Assembly (NCBI GenBank): GCA_009911365.1
Contig: QXXF01000002.1
Span: 186,001 to 250,000 of the forward strand
Direction: 5' to 3'
Origin: Clostridiales bacterium
GTDB taxonomy: Bacteria; Bacillota; Clostridia; Peptostreptococcales; Anaerovoracaceae
DNA: 64,000 nt
This document shows, one piece after another, positions 16,512-24,572 of the stretch. Under the pieces are notes generated by a model. It saw only the letters and a list, made by a program, of their open reading frames with translations, was not told where the DNA came from and did not search any database. The translations under genes were made by a program, and so were the position numbers. The first letter of the stretch is position 1. Every line of letters begins with the position of its first letter.

Positions 16512-16564
16512 ACGTTCCGCCAGGCTGTTTCACAATTTTCCCGCTATGCGCTGTCTTTTTTCCA

Positions 16565-17512
16565 CTATTTTTCACGCACTGGGAACCGAAGCACGGTCTT
16601 TAACTTCTCTGGGGCCGTCCGTCTTGGGTCCGACAGATAGATCTCATGATGCCTTCGTTCCTTGGAAAAATCCGTGACAAAGTCAGAAGTCTCCAGAAAC
16701 TTGTGGATCTTCTCAATGGTCGCGGGTTCTTCATCATATGAGCCTTTGTGCATAGCCTGGACGCAAAGCCCTTCTTCCCAAACCGCGAATCTCGCTGCGG
16801 AAACGTCCAACTCTGGTTTTTTCGCCGCCAGCTGCTCCTTGGCTTGAAGGAACACTTGCTCTGTGACAAACTCCGGCTGACGGATCATGGAAGTCCACAC
16901 AAGCTGATCTTTGTCTCCAATTCCTGTTTCCTGAAACACTTCCCCATCCTGAGCACCAGCTCCTGTTTCCCACAGGCCTTCCAGCGGTGGTACCACGTAT
17001 TCAAAATAGCCCGCTGGCGGATTTTCTCCCATTTTACTCATTTTTATGGAGTAAGAAAGGCCATACAGCAACTCCAGCGCGGTTTTATAAGCTTGACTCG
17101 TGTTGGGATCCCCTTTCCCATCCACCATAATAAAAGTCATCTCTGGCACCTGTACCAGTGCTGGCTTTGTCTTTGGCGCATATAGATCCTTGTACTCTTT
17201 TTTATAGTCCAGCTTTCCTGGTTTGATGCCGCTGCAAGTCCTGCGGGCAAGCTCTGCCAGAAAAGTCCGATCCTCCAATTCTTCTATGAGAAACATCTGG
17301 GTTCCTTCATGTGGCTCGGCCACGATCGGATCCTCCAAAAACGCCTGTCCCTCCTCAGTGGTTTTCACATACAGCTGATCGTTTTCCACAGTGGCGAAAA
17401 ACTTTCTGTCACAGTAAAGTCCGTATTCACCGAACATTTTTTTAGATGTGATGTCTCCTGCGCCGGAAAGCTGATCGCAGACATATTCTACGAATTCTTT
17501 GCTAGAAGCCAT
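16565..17512 (-). CDS. Fusion of TfoX N-terminal domain and GyrI-like small-molecule-binding domain
   Basis: Residues 1-105 form a TfoX N-terminal domain (SKKMFGEYGLYCDRKFFATVENDQLYVK), a fold of unclear biochemical role first seen in competence regulators. Residues 120-315 form a GyrI-like domain related to BmrR-type multidrug-binding regions (EMTFIMVDGKGDPN, PPLEGLW, HHEIYLSDPRRTAPEKL). These domains are normally found in separate proteins. The start at 17512 follows GGGAGGAAG and the TfoX consensus MASSKEFV. It follows a WYL regulator gene, a frequent companion of GyrI-like proteins, and probably sequesters or senses a small hydrophobic molecule; this is inference. Confidence 0.85.
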   Translation of the reverse strand: MASSKEFVEYVCDQLSGAGDITSKKMFGEYGLYCDRKFFATVENDQLYVKTTEEGQAFLEDPIVAEPHEGTQMFLIEELEDRTFLAELARRTCSGIKPGKLDYKKEYKDLYAPKTKPALVQVPEMTFIMVDGKGDPNTSQAYKTALELLYGLSYSIKMSKMGENPPAGYFEYVVPPLEGLWETGAGAQDGEVFQETGIGDKDQLVWTSMIRQPEFVTEQVFLQAKEQLAAKKPELDVSAARFAVWEEGLCVQAMHKGSYDEEPATIEKIHKFLETSDFVTDFSKERRHHEIYLSDPRRTAPEKLKTVLRFPVREK

Positions 17513-17565
17513 AGTTTCTTCCTCCCTTGTCTCTTGTTTTTTATATAAACCAGTATATACAAAAG

Positions 17566-17587
17566 ACATGACATCTGTATGTCATGT
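17566..17587 (-). promoter_or_regulatory. Palindrome between WYL regulator and TfoX-GyrI genes
   Basis: ACATGACAT (17566-17574), ctgt, ATGTCATGT (17579-17587) is a perfect inverted repeat spanning the WYL gene stop codon and lying 54 bases before the TfoX-GyrI start. It may be an operator or an intercistronic hairpin. Confidence 0.5.
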
Positions 17588-18490
17588 TTGATAAATTTCT
17601 CCAATGCGAAGCGCCATGTCCCGTAGCTCTGTCCGCAGGGACGCAGGCTTTAGCAGCTCTGCTTGTTCACCGAATGTGAGCAGCCAGCTAAAGAGGTGTT
17701 CTTTGTCCGCGAACCCAAAGGAAAAAAGCAACCGTCCATCCTCCTGCTCTTCAAAGCTCTCTGCGCCGTATTCCTCGATGAGCCGCCATCTGGCCGAAGG
17801 CTGAAACAGCACCTTTGCTTCAATTCGGAGCACAAAGGCCCGTTCCGGCCGGATCTCGTAAGGCGGTAGGTCCCTAGGCGCGAAATGACATTCCAAGGTT
17901 TCCAGTCCTAGCATCCGGTTCAGCTTGAACAACCGGTAATCATGCCGCTTCCGGCAATATCCCCACACATACCAAGAGGACCACTGAAACACCAAAAGAT
18001 ACGGTTCGATTTGCCTGCGCCCCTCCCCTCTGCTGGAATAATAGCGAAACGCGATCTCCTGACATTGATCAATGGCCTGGCTGATGGTCTCCAGTTTTGG
18101 TGCCAAAGACTGCTTGTAATAGGAAGACAGATCGATCAAAATATGCTGCCTCTCGTCCATCACCGCCTTGCTCCCAGAAGACAGCTTTTCCATCAGCTGC
18201 CGATAACGATTCGTTCCAGAAACGCTGTCCAGACCCCGAAGCCCTGTAAGGATGGATTCCATTTCCCTAGCAGTCAGTACGGTCCGGTCCATGCGGTAGC
18301 CTTCCATGATAGAAATGCCACCGTTTTTTCCTTGGACAGTCACCAGAGGAATCCCCGCTTTACACAAAACTTCTATGTCTCGACTGATCGTCCTACGGGA
18401 CACTTCAAATTTTTCCGCCAAATAAGGGGCCGTGACTCGCTCTTGCTGCGATAGAACCGAAAGGATCCCAAGCAAACGGTCGATTTTCAT
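17582..18490 (-). CDS. YafY/WYL-family transcriptional regulator
   Basis: The 302-residue protein has an N-terminal HTH_11 winged helix (DRLLGILSVLSQQERVTAPYLAEKF, then SRRTISRDIEVL) and a central WYL domain (IEPYLLVFQWSSWYVWGYCRKR) followed by the WCX extension. WYL domains bind ligands such as single-stranded or cyclic nucleotides in studied cases; many act as repressors. The ATG at 18490 has AAGGAG nine bases upstream; an ATG at 18499 overlaps that site. It sits 23 bases behind the PPOX gene and before TfoX-GyrI, inside one minus-strand operon. Confidence 0.92.
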   Translation of the reverse strand: MKIDRLLGILSVLSQQERVTAPYLAEKFEVSRRTISRDIEVLCKAGIPLVTVQGKNGGISIMEGYRMDRTVLTAREMESILTGLRGLDSVSGTNRYRQLMEKLSSGSKAVMDERQHILIDLSSYYKQSLAPKLETISQAIDQCQEIAFRYYSSRGEGRRQIEPYLLVFQWSSWYVWGYCRKRHDYRLFKLNRMLGLETLECHFAPRDLPPYEIRPERAFVLRIEAKVLFQPSARWRLIEEYGAESFEEQEDGRLLFSFGFADKEHLFSWLLTFGEQAELLKPASLRTELRDMALRIGEIYQT

Positions 18491-18513
18491 TGAAAACATC
18501 TCCTTTTCAAGCT

Positions 18514-19011
18514 TTACGGCAGCCCCACTTTCCGCCGCTTTGCTGTCAGATGATTGACCCGCAGCCGCAGCACTGCCACTTTTGGCACGACTTCATGGTG
18601 AAAATGATAGTCCGCCTTTCCCTCTTCCACGCCGTATTGCTCCAGCAGCGTACGCAGAGCCGCCTCCTTTTCTTCTTCAGCCACATAGTCCATCTCTCCA
18701 GTCCCCATGACGCACTCAAATTCCATGGTGCACTCGCAGGCCCCCACCCGCGGCCCAGTAACGATCTCATGAGCATCCTCCATGACAAAGCTTACCTTGT
18801 CGTTTTCACGAAGCAAATCATGCTTTCGTCCCCGGTCCGCTCCATGGAAACAAAGGGTTACTTGCCCATTTTCCTCAGAAACACCAAAATTCATAGGCAC
18901 GACATAGGGGTACTCGTCGTTACTGTGAAAGGCCACATGGCATACCCGGCAGCGTTTCATGATTTCCAAGATCTCGTTAAACTCGCGGATCTCCCGGTCT
19001 CTTCTTCTCAT
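18514..19011 (-). CDS. Pyridoxamine 5'-phosphate oxidase-like flavin-binding protein (NimA type)
   Basis: A 165-residue split-barrel FMN-binding protein. The pattern MRRRDREI...CRVCHVAF....YPYVVPMNFG and CFHGADRGRKHDLL is typical of the NimA-like pyridoxamine-phosphate-oxidase relatives, some of which reduce nitroimidazoles; true vitamin B6 oxidase function is unlikely. The start overlaps the preceding flavodoxin-type gene as ATGA, so the two are translationally coupled and probably act on related redox substrates. Confidence 0.88.
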   Translation of the reverse strand: MRRRDREIREFNEILEIMKRCRVCHVAFHSNDEYPYVVPMNFGVSEENGQVTLCFHGADRGRKHDLLRENDKVSFVMEDAHEIVTGPRVGACECTMEFECVMGTGEMDYVAEEEKEAALRTLLEQYGVEEGKADYHFHHEVVPKVAVLRLRVNHLTAKRRKVGLP

Positions 19012-19592
19012 TTTTCAAGCTCCTTCACCAGTTTCCCTGCGAATTCCACGGCCCGCGCTGCCTTTTTCTCATCCATGAATGCTGCTTTGTAATTTTTGTG
19101 CCGTTCTACCAGCATGCCAAGATAGTCCATCTGAGAATGCTTGCAATAACGCTTCACCCCTTCTTCCCAGAGGTCCGCGCCCTTTTCCGGCGCATATCCG
19201 CAAGTGGTGACCAGTGCCAGCTTTTTCCCAGCCCAGAGAGCTGGTCCCGTTTCATCACCGTAATATTTGTTCATGGCGTATACCATCCTGTCCAAAGCCG
19301 CTTTTACAGGAGGCGTGCAATACCAAGAATAAATTGGGGTCGCCAGTATGAGAAGCTCGCTTTCCAGCACTTCCTGGAATATGGCCTCCATATCATCTTT
19401 TTGGACGCATCCAGGCTGAGACCAATCCTTTTGACAGCCCCGGCAGGCCTTGCACCCGCGGATCTCTTTATCATAAAGCCAGGTCAGACCGCATTCCATT
19501 CCCCGCTGCTTTAATTCTTTCATCACCACTTCTGTCAACGCTATGGTATTTCCCTGTTTTCTAGGGCTTCCCATCAAAATGCGACATTTCAT
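19008..19592 (-). CDS. Flavodoxin-fold oxidoreductase with four-cysteine motif (iron-sulfur flavoprotein type)
   Basis: 194 residues with the FMN loop GSPRKQGNT near the N-terminus and ATPIYSWYCTPPVKAALDRM, marking the NADPH-dependent FMN reductase family. The cysteine cluster CKACRGCQKDWSQPGC (CX2CX2CX8C) resembles iron-sulfur flavoproteins, with the last spacing slightly beyond the classical 4-7. ATG at 19592 is chosen for the AGGAG site eight bases upstream; the open frame extends 50 codons further without family similarity. It is the first gene of the cluster with PPOX, WYL and TfoX-GyrI. Confidence 0.85.
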   Translation of the reverse strand: MKCRILMGSPRKQGNTIALTEVVMKELKQRGMECGLTWLYDKEIRGCKACRGCQKDWSQPGCVQKDDMEAIFQEVLESELLILATPIYSWYCTPPVKAALDRMVYAMNKYYGDETGPALWAGKKLALVTTCGYAPEKGADLWEEGVKRYCKHSQMDYLGMLVERHKNYKAAFMDEKKAARAVEFAGKLVKELEK

Positions 19593-19756
19593 GCTATCAT
19601 CACTCCTATCCATTGTTTCATCAACTTTTCGCTTTTCAATTCGTCTTTCCCCGTGTCCATCGCATGTCAGGCTAATTTTCATCTCAGCCAGCTTTTTAAT
19701 CGCGCTAGTTTCCAGTTTACCCTCTCGCATGGTTTCTGTCAATCATTGACGCGGCA

Positions 19757-19799
19757 TTGACAAGACAGCTTTTCCCAAGTACAATATTACATATGTAAT
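19757..19799 (+). promoter_or_regulatory. blaI promoter and BlaI/MecI-type operator
   Basis: TTGACA (19757-19762), 17 bases, TACAAT (19780-19785) form a near-consensus sigma-A promoter. Immediately after the -10, the perfect palindrome ATTACATATGTAAT (19786-19799) contains the TACA/TGTA half-sites known for BlaI/MecI operators. Binding there would block transcription of the blaI-blaR1 pair. Confidence 0.85.
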
Positions 19800-19814
19800 C
19801 TTAAGGAGGAAGCC

Positions 19815-20219
19815 ATGCCAAATCTCCCACAGATCTCCGAAGCGGAACACGAAGTGATGAAGATCATCTGGAAACATGCCCCCATCAACACGAATCAGGT
19901 AGTAGAACATTTAGCTGACAGCGGCTGGAGCCCGAAAACCATTCAGACTATGCTGCTGCGCTTGGTAAAAAAAGGCGCTCTGGGAAAGGAAAAACAAGGC
20001 CGTGTCTTTGTCTACGCTCCTCTTGTCCAAGAAAACGAATACCGAACCAATGCCAGCCGCAATTTCTTGAATCGTTTTTATGATGGGGCGTTAGGCTCCA
20101 TGGTGCTGAATTTTATCAAGCAGAATCAGCTTTCTGATGATGAGATGCGGGAACTGCGGCAAATCTTAAATGGAAATCGCAGCGAGGATCCGGACAGAAA
20201 GGGGCCAGGCCATGACTGA
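19815..20219 (+). CDS. blaI: BlaI/MecI-family repressor
   Basis: A 134-residue dimeric winged-helix repressor. The DNA-binding domain reads ISEAEHEVMKIIWKHAPINTNQVVEHL with SPKTIQTMLLRLVKKGAL as recognition helix and wing; the C-terminal helices provide dimerisation and contain the region cleaved or released on induction. AAGGAGG precedes the ATG, and an operator-containing promoter lies directly upstream. The last codons overlap the start of blaR1. Confidence 0.93.
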   Translation: MPNLPQISEAEHEVMKIIWKHAPINTNQVVEHLADSGWSPKTIQTMLLRLVKKGALGKEKQGRVFVYAPLVQENEYRTNASRNFLNRFYDGALGSMVLNFIKQNQLSDDEMRELRQILNGNRSEDPDRKGPGHD

Positions 20220-22011
20220 TCTTCTCTTTTATGGCCTGAGATATTCTGTTGCTCTAGCACTGCTGATCCTTGCTGTTTTAACTATCAAAAGGATCGCTGG
20301 AAAAAAGCTGACGGCTCAGGCTCATTATTACATATGGTTCATCCTACCGGCCAGTGGGGCGATCACATGGCTATCCCCATGGCTGACGGACTTGGCGCAT
20401 CTGCTGGAAACGATCCTCCACGATTCCTTTGGATTGCCTGCTTTATCCTCAAAAAGCTCCGAGAGCAGCCTTCTTGCCCAAGCCGCGGCTCCTAATGGAG
20501 TCCGGGATTTTGCTGTGGACACGGGGCCGGCCTGGCATCCTTTTTCTGAAACCATTGCCGCCTTGGCACTGGCGGTCTGGGCGACAGGCGCGCTATTGAT
20601 GCTTTCCCGAGTCCTTTGGGGCCTGTTGAAAGCCCATAGTCTTTCTAAAGCATCCTTGCCACCCTGTCGGCCGTCTTTTGACCAGCAGTTTTTCCAATGC
20701 CGCGGCCTGATCAGGCTGCGCGGTTCCCTTGCGGACCGAATTTCCCTCCGGATTTCCTCTTGCGTGTCCAGCCCGATCACCTTAGGCTTTTTACGTCCCC
20801 ATATCCTGTTGCCTCCGACCGCGGCTCCTAATTCAGAACTGCGCTATATCCTGCTCCATGAGCTAACCCACTGCAAACAGCATGACATGGCACTCAATCT
20901 ATTGATGCGTCTTTTCCTGGCAGTCAACTGGTTCAACCCTTTGCTTCATTATGCTGTGAGAAGAATGGAGCAAGACCGGGAAATCTGCTGCGATGATTTT
21001 GTGCTGAACCTTTTGGATCCGCAGGAGCGCTCCTGCTATGGACAGGCTGTTTTAAACTGGGCTGCCCAGCCTTCTTCCGTGCCAACGCCCTTCATGGCCG
21101 CGGTAGGTATGGGCGGCAGAAAGCAAGAGTTGTACCAGCGGATTAAGAATATCGCCGCTTATGAACCTTCTTCCCCTTCTGTCCGTTGGTTCAGCGTAGC
21201 GATCTTGACATGGATGGTCTTCTGTGCCCTGATCCTAGTTCCTTCCGCTGACGGGCTTTCCGTCCAAAGTCTCCGCCCTCAACCATCGTTGGACATGCGA
21301 GAAGTGGATCTGCGCCGCTGTTTTGGCAGCCATGAGGGCAGCTTTGTTCTCTATGACGCGCAGCAGGATGAATATATGGTCTATCAAGAAGCCGCTGCCA
21401 GGCGCAGAGTCTCTCCCAATTCCACCTACAAAATCTACGGCGGCCTCGCATCCCTTGAGGCTGGCAACGTCACTGCCAAGTCATCGCTGCGCGGGTGGGA
21501 TGGGACCTCCTACCCTTTCCCAGAGTGGAACCAGGCTCAGGATCTGAACACAGCGATGCGGCATTCTGTGAATTGGTATTTTCAAAGCTTAGATCAGTCT
21601 CTTGGAACGCAGAAATTACAGGATTTCTACGATCTGATCAATTACGGGAATCGTGACCTGACAGGCGGCATATCCAAGTATTGGATGGAGTCTTCCTTGA
21701 AAATCTCTCCTCTTGAGCAGGTCATGCTGCTGAAAGATCTTCATGAAAACAAGTGGGGCTTTCAAGAGCAGAACATCCAGGCCATAAAGACTTCCCTGCG
21801 TATCGCAGAAAAGTCCGGTGCCGTCTTATCAGGAAAAACAGGAACAGGCATGGTCGAGGGACGAAAAACCAACGGCTGGTTCATCGGTTCTGTGGAATCT
21901 GGCACTGACTTATATATCTTTGCTCTGAACCTGCAAGGCAAGGACGGGGCTTCTGGCAGGAAGGCCATGGAAATCACACAAGAGATCTTGGCGGATCAGG
22001 GGATCTGGTAA
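20212..22011 (+). CDS. blaR1: BlaR1-type beta-lactam sensor / M56 metallopeptidase
   Basis: A 599-residue membrane sensor. The N-terminal half has several transmembrane helices and an M56 zinc protease domain with HELTH at 216-220 and a downstream EQDREICCDD segment. The C-terminal extracellular penicillin-binding sensor resembles class D lactamases: Ser404-Thr-Tyr-Lys (SxxK), HSVN (SxN) and Lys542-Thr-Gly. Acylation by a beta-lactam should activate the protease and inactivate BlaI. The ATG at 20212 overlaps the blaI end by eight bases. No beta-lactamase gene adjoins it, so the regulated target is elsewhere or is the pair itself. Confidence 0.92.
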   Translation: MTDLLFYGLRYSVALALLILAVLTIKRIAGKKLTAQAHYYIWFILPASGAITWLSPWLTDLAHLLETILHDSFGLPALSSKSSESSLLAQAAAPNGVRDFAVDTGPAWHPFSETIAALALAVWATGALLMLSRVLWGLLKAHSLSKASLPPCRPSFDQQFFQCRGLIRLRGSLADRISLRISSCVSSPITLGFLRPHILLPPTAAPNSELRYILLHELTHCKQHDMALNLLMRLFLAVNWFNPLLHYAVRRMEQDREICCDDFVLNLLDPQERSCYGQAVLNWAAQPSSVPTPFMAAVGMGGRKQELYQRIKNIAAYEPSSPSVRWFSVAILTWMVFCALILVPSADGLSVQSLRPQPSLDMREVDLRRCFGSHEGSFVLYDAQQDEYMVYQEAAARRRVSPNSTYKIYGGLASLEAGNVTAKSSLRGWDGTSYPFPEWNQAQDLNTAMRHSVNWYFQSLDQSLGTQKLQDFYDLINYGNRDLTGGISKYWMESSLKISPLEQVMLLKDLHENKWGFQEQNIQAIKTSLRIAEKSGAVLSGKTGTGMVEGRKTNGWFIGSVESGTDLYIFALNLQGKDGASGRKAMEITQEILADQGIW

Positions 22012-22088
22012 CACCTAAGAGCCCTTCTTTGAAGCTCGCCTTTTGCTTCCGCTGGATCCTGCTTTGAAAATCACGCACCTTTCTGCCT

Positions 22089-23192
22089 TCATATCACCGC
22101 GCTGCCCATCAGGACATCCGCTAGCTGTTTGATCCGTTTCCCATACGCGCCGTCAGAACGGATAGTTTTCAACCCGCCTTGCAGGAAAAAGCTAGCTGGG
22201 TCTTCTGGCAGCCGGCATATGACCCGCATCAGTTCTTCATGTTCTCTAGCTCCTATTTTCTCTTTTGCCTCAACCTCCTGGTCCATTTTTTGAAACCGGT
22301 TCACAATCTTCACGATCCGCTCTGTCAGCTTTTCTCCTTTCAAAAATGTCAAGTATTCTATAAATCGTCCTTCTTTAGACATGCTGGCCTCCTGGTTTGC
22401 CACCATACAGATGTGATTTGCCATTTCATAGCAGCTCAGCGCATTTTTGTCCAAGCTGGATCCAAGGTCTAGCAACAGCGCATCGTATCGTCCCGTGTCC
22501 ATCACCGCGCTGATAAAACGCTGTGTCTCTTCAGGACTAAGGCTTTTCAGCACATTGCGCCCAGGCGAAGGTAGAAAAGCCTCCACCCCATGATCGTCAA
22601 AGACCAGGAAGCTCTCAATAAAGGGCAGCCGTGCTGTGTCATCCTCATTAAATAAATGATACAAATACTCACTAATGCTCTTTCCCTCGGGAAAGCCTTC
22701 TATGTAGTCAAGGGTGGACTCCAGCTCTTCCAGGCTCACATACATTACTCTCTGATCATGAAAACGGCTCAATTCCCGTGCCAAAGCCATAGCTGCGGCA
22801 GTGCATCCGGTCCCACCCTCTATAGAACAAAAGGCAATCAGTTTCATATCTTGTTTTTTGATGGGCAAGGCCTTCCTGCCTGTCAGCTGGCTATAAATGA
22901 ATAATAGCTCCCCTGCCAAATGCCGTACGTTTCCGTATTTGTACAGCTTGAAATCCCGCGCTTCATCGTTCCGTTCCACCATGGAAGGCTTTTCAACCAA
23001 AAAGATCACGTTTCCCCGCTTTTCTATTGGGATATCTGTCAGTACTAGGTCAAAAGCTTCCAGCTGATTATGTATCGGTTCGCTTTGATATAAAGTGACC
23101 GTAAAATTTTTGTAAGCATTGATCAAGGCGAATCCTAACGCCCTGCCATACTCCCGGTCCTTTGTGATGATCGCTAGTTTCATATTCTCCAT
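22089..23192 (-). CDS. CpaE/TadZ-like P-loop ATPase with receiver-like N-terminus
   Basis: A 367-residue ParA/MinD-superfamily protein. Residues 1-110 look like a degenerate receiver domain (MKLAIITKDREYGRALGFAL, DLVLTDIP). The P-loop at about 125 reads SIEGGTGCTAAA: the usual GGxGKT lysine is a cysteine, the atypical form seen in TadZ/CpaE localisation factors. LLLDLGSSLD corresponds to Walker B. Such proteins place pilus or secretion machinery at a cell pole, but no tad/cpa genes are visible here. AGGAAG lies before the ATG, and a strong inverted repeat occupies the leader. Confidence 0.75.
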   Translation of the reverse strand: MENMKLAIITKDREYGRALGFALINAYKNFTVTLYQSEPIHNQLEAFDLVLTDIPIEKRGNVIFLVEKPSMVERNDEARDFKLYKYGNVRHLAGELLFIYSQLTGRKALPIKKQDMKLIAFCSIEGGTGCTAAAMALARELSRFHDQRVMYVSLEELESTLDYIEGFPEGKSISEYLYHLFNEDDTARLPFIESFLVFDDHGVEAFLPSPGRNVLKSLSPEETQRFISAVMDTGRYDALLLDLGSSLDKNALSCYEMANHICMVANQEASMSKEGRFIEYLTFLKGEKLTERIVKIVNRFQKMDQEVEAKEKIGAREHEELMRVICRLPEDPASFFLQGGLKTIRSDGAYGKRIKQLADVLMGSAVI

Positions 23193-23214
23193 TCCAATCT
23201 TCCTTTCTTACTTG

Positions 23215-23246
23215 TGTAGGAAATACCCTTTGAGATATTTCCTACA
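23215..23246 (-). promoter_or_regulatory. Perfect 11-base inverted repeat upstream of the TadZ-like gene
   Basis: TGTAGGAAATA (23215-23225), ten bases, TATTTCCTACA (23236-23246). It lies 22 bases before the start codon and is either an operator or a leader hairpin. An AT-rich stretch that could hold the promoter follows to 23331. Confidence 0.6.
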
Positions 23247-23331
23247 TATCAACACAATCCATTGCTGAAAAAGAATCCGCAACGCCAGCTTTATTGTATT
23301 TATTACCATTTTTATTATAATAAGTTAATTT

Positions 23332-24045
23332 CTATTTTTTGTCAACCCCATTTTCAATTTCACCGCGAAGTTTTTTCAGAGCATGACTCAAGCCACCCAC
23401 CTCGTCTATGATGCCGATCTCCACTGCTTCATGACCAAAGAGAATCGTCCCCACATCGTTTGGCATATTGTCCGTCCGATTCATTAGACTTATGATCGTT
23501 TCCCTATTTGCTTTGGAATGTTTTTCAATGAAATCTATCACCCGCTCCTGTGTTTTCCGAAGATAGTCAAAAGTGGTTTCCGCTGTGATCACCTGCCCAT
23601 TTGTACGGATTGGATGCAGGGTCATGGTAGCTGTTTCCGCGATAAAGGAATAGTCGGTAGAAGTCGCTAGGGGAATACCGATGCTGTGCCCGCCGCCTAG
23701 GACCAAGGAAACAGTTGGCTTTGATAAGGTCGAGATCATTTCTGACAGAGCAAGCCCAGCTTCTACATCTCCGCCGACCGTGTTGAGGATGATCAGAAGT
23801 CCTTTTAACTTTGGATTTTCCTCTACTGCTATCAGCTGCGGGATCAAATGCTCGTACTTTGTGGTTTTGTTTTCAGCAGGCAGCACCATGTGCCCCTCTA
23901 TGCTTCCAATAATGTTGATATACTGCACATCGCTGTCAAAATCCGTGCCAGTTGTCAAGATCCCCAGCTCTGTGATAATGTCTTTTGTCTTCTCTTCTTC
24001 TGAAGGAAGCGCCTTTTCTTCCTTCTTTTCCTTGTCTTTACTCAT
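23332..24045 (-). CDS. tepA: ClpP-like serine protease TepA (translocation-enhancing protein)
   Basis: ClpP/crotonase-fold peptidase of the TepA/YmfB group, implicated in Bacillus in protein translocation and signal peptide handling and linked to spore formation. 237 residues with a charged Lys/Glu N-terminus, the oxyanion region LNTVGGDVEAG, catalytic Ser in GGHSIGIP and His in TLHPI. AAGGAG precedes the ATG. It is divergent from the YlmC/YmxH gene; the Bacillus counterparts also lie in one chromosomal neighbourhood. Confidence 0.88.
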   Translation of the reverse strand: MSKDKEKKEEKALPSEEEKTKDIITELGILTTGTDFDSDVQYINIIGSIEGHMVLPAENKTTKYEHLIPQLIAVEENPKLKGLLIILNTVGGDVEAGLALSEMISTLSKPTVSLVLGGGHSIGIPLATSTDYSFIAETATMTLHPIRTNGQVITAETTFDYLRKTQERVIDFIEKHSKANRETIISLMNRTDNMPNDVGTILFGHEAVEIGIIDEVGGLSHALKKLRGEIENGVDKK

Positions 24046-24061
24046 AATTCGCTCCTTTTTT

Positions 24062-24085
24062 TAATAGTATTTGGTAATAGTATTT
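24062..24085. repeat. TAATAGTATTT tandem repeat in the tepA-ylmC intergenic region
   Basis: TAATAGTATTT occurs at 24062-24072 and 24075-24085, a 13-base period, between two divergent sporulation-associated genes. It could be a regulator site or an AT-rich promoter element. Confidence 0.45.
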
Positions 24086-24103
24086 ACCCATTAGGAGGTC
24101 ATT

Positions 24104-24352
24104 ATGCGACTGAGTGAAATTGGAAGCAAGGAAATCGTAGATCTATCAAAAGGCAGCAGCCATGGACAATTGTGGGACACTGAGCTGCTGTTTGAAAAAA
24201 AAGATGGAGCCATAAGAGCGGTCCTCATCCCCAGCTATCATAGCAAAGGACCTTTTAAACACGCTTCGGAAGAATGGATCAAACTGCCTTGGAGCAATAT
24301 TGTAAAGATCGGGGAAGATATGATCATCTTTCAATCAGCTGACCTTGATTGA
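24104..24352 (+). CDS. YlmC/YmxH family sporulation protein (PRC-barrel)
   Basis: An 82-residue PRC-barrel protein. The family pattern MRLSEIGSKEIVDL...G.....D.EL and LPWSNIVKIGEDMIIF fits YlmC/YmxH, small proteins conserved in endospore formers; YmxH genes adjoin sporulation genes in Bacillus. Molecular role is unknown. TTAGGAGG lies seven bases before the ATG. It is divergent from tepA across 58 bases containing a direct repeat. Confidence 0.85.
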   Translation: MRLSEIGSKEIVDLSKGSSHGQLWDTELLFEKKDGAIRAVLIPSYHSKGPFKHASEEWIKLPWSNIVKIGEDMIIFQSADLD

Positions 24353-24453
24353 ACGCAGATGCTTTTATCCCCTGGGAATCATTACCGTAGGGTGCTCATA
24401 AAGTTTCCATCATATCGATTCTGATGAAAAAAACAGGTAATCGACTTTGTCCC

Positions 24454-24507
24454 AAAAAAGAGACTGCCGCCCAGCTAATCAGATTTTATCAGCTGAGAGA
24501 CAGTCTC
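24454..24507 (-). terminator. Terminator of the diguanylate cyclase gene
   Basis: GAGACTG (24460-24466) and CAGTCTC (24501-24507) pair, with internal AGCT/AGCT complementarity, and on the minus strand the stem is followed by TTTTTT (24454-24459). Confidence 0.8.
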
Positions 24508-24572
24508 CATGTGTTTCTATACTTTACCCCAGTATCGGGCGCACGATTCAATGTTCACGATTTCTGCTATTC

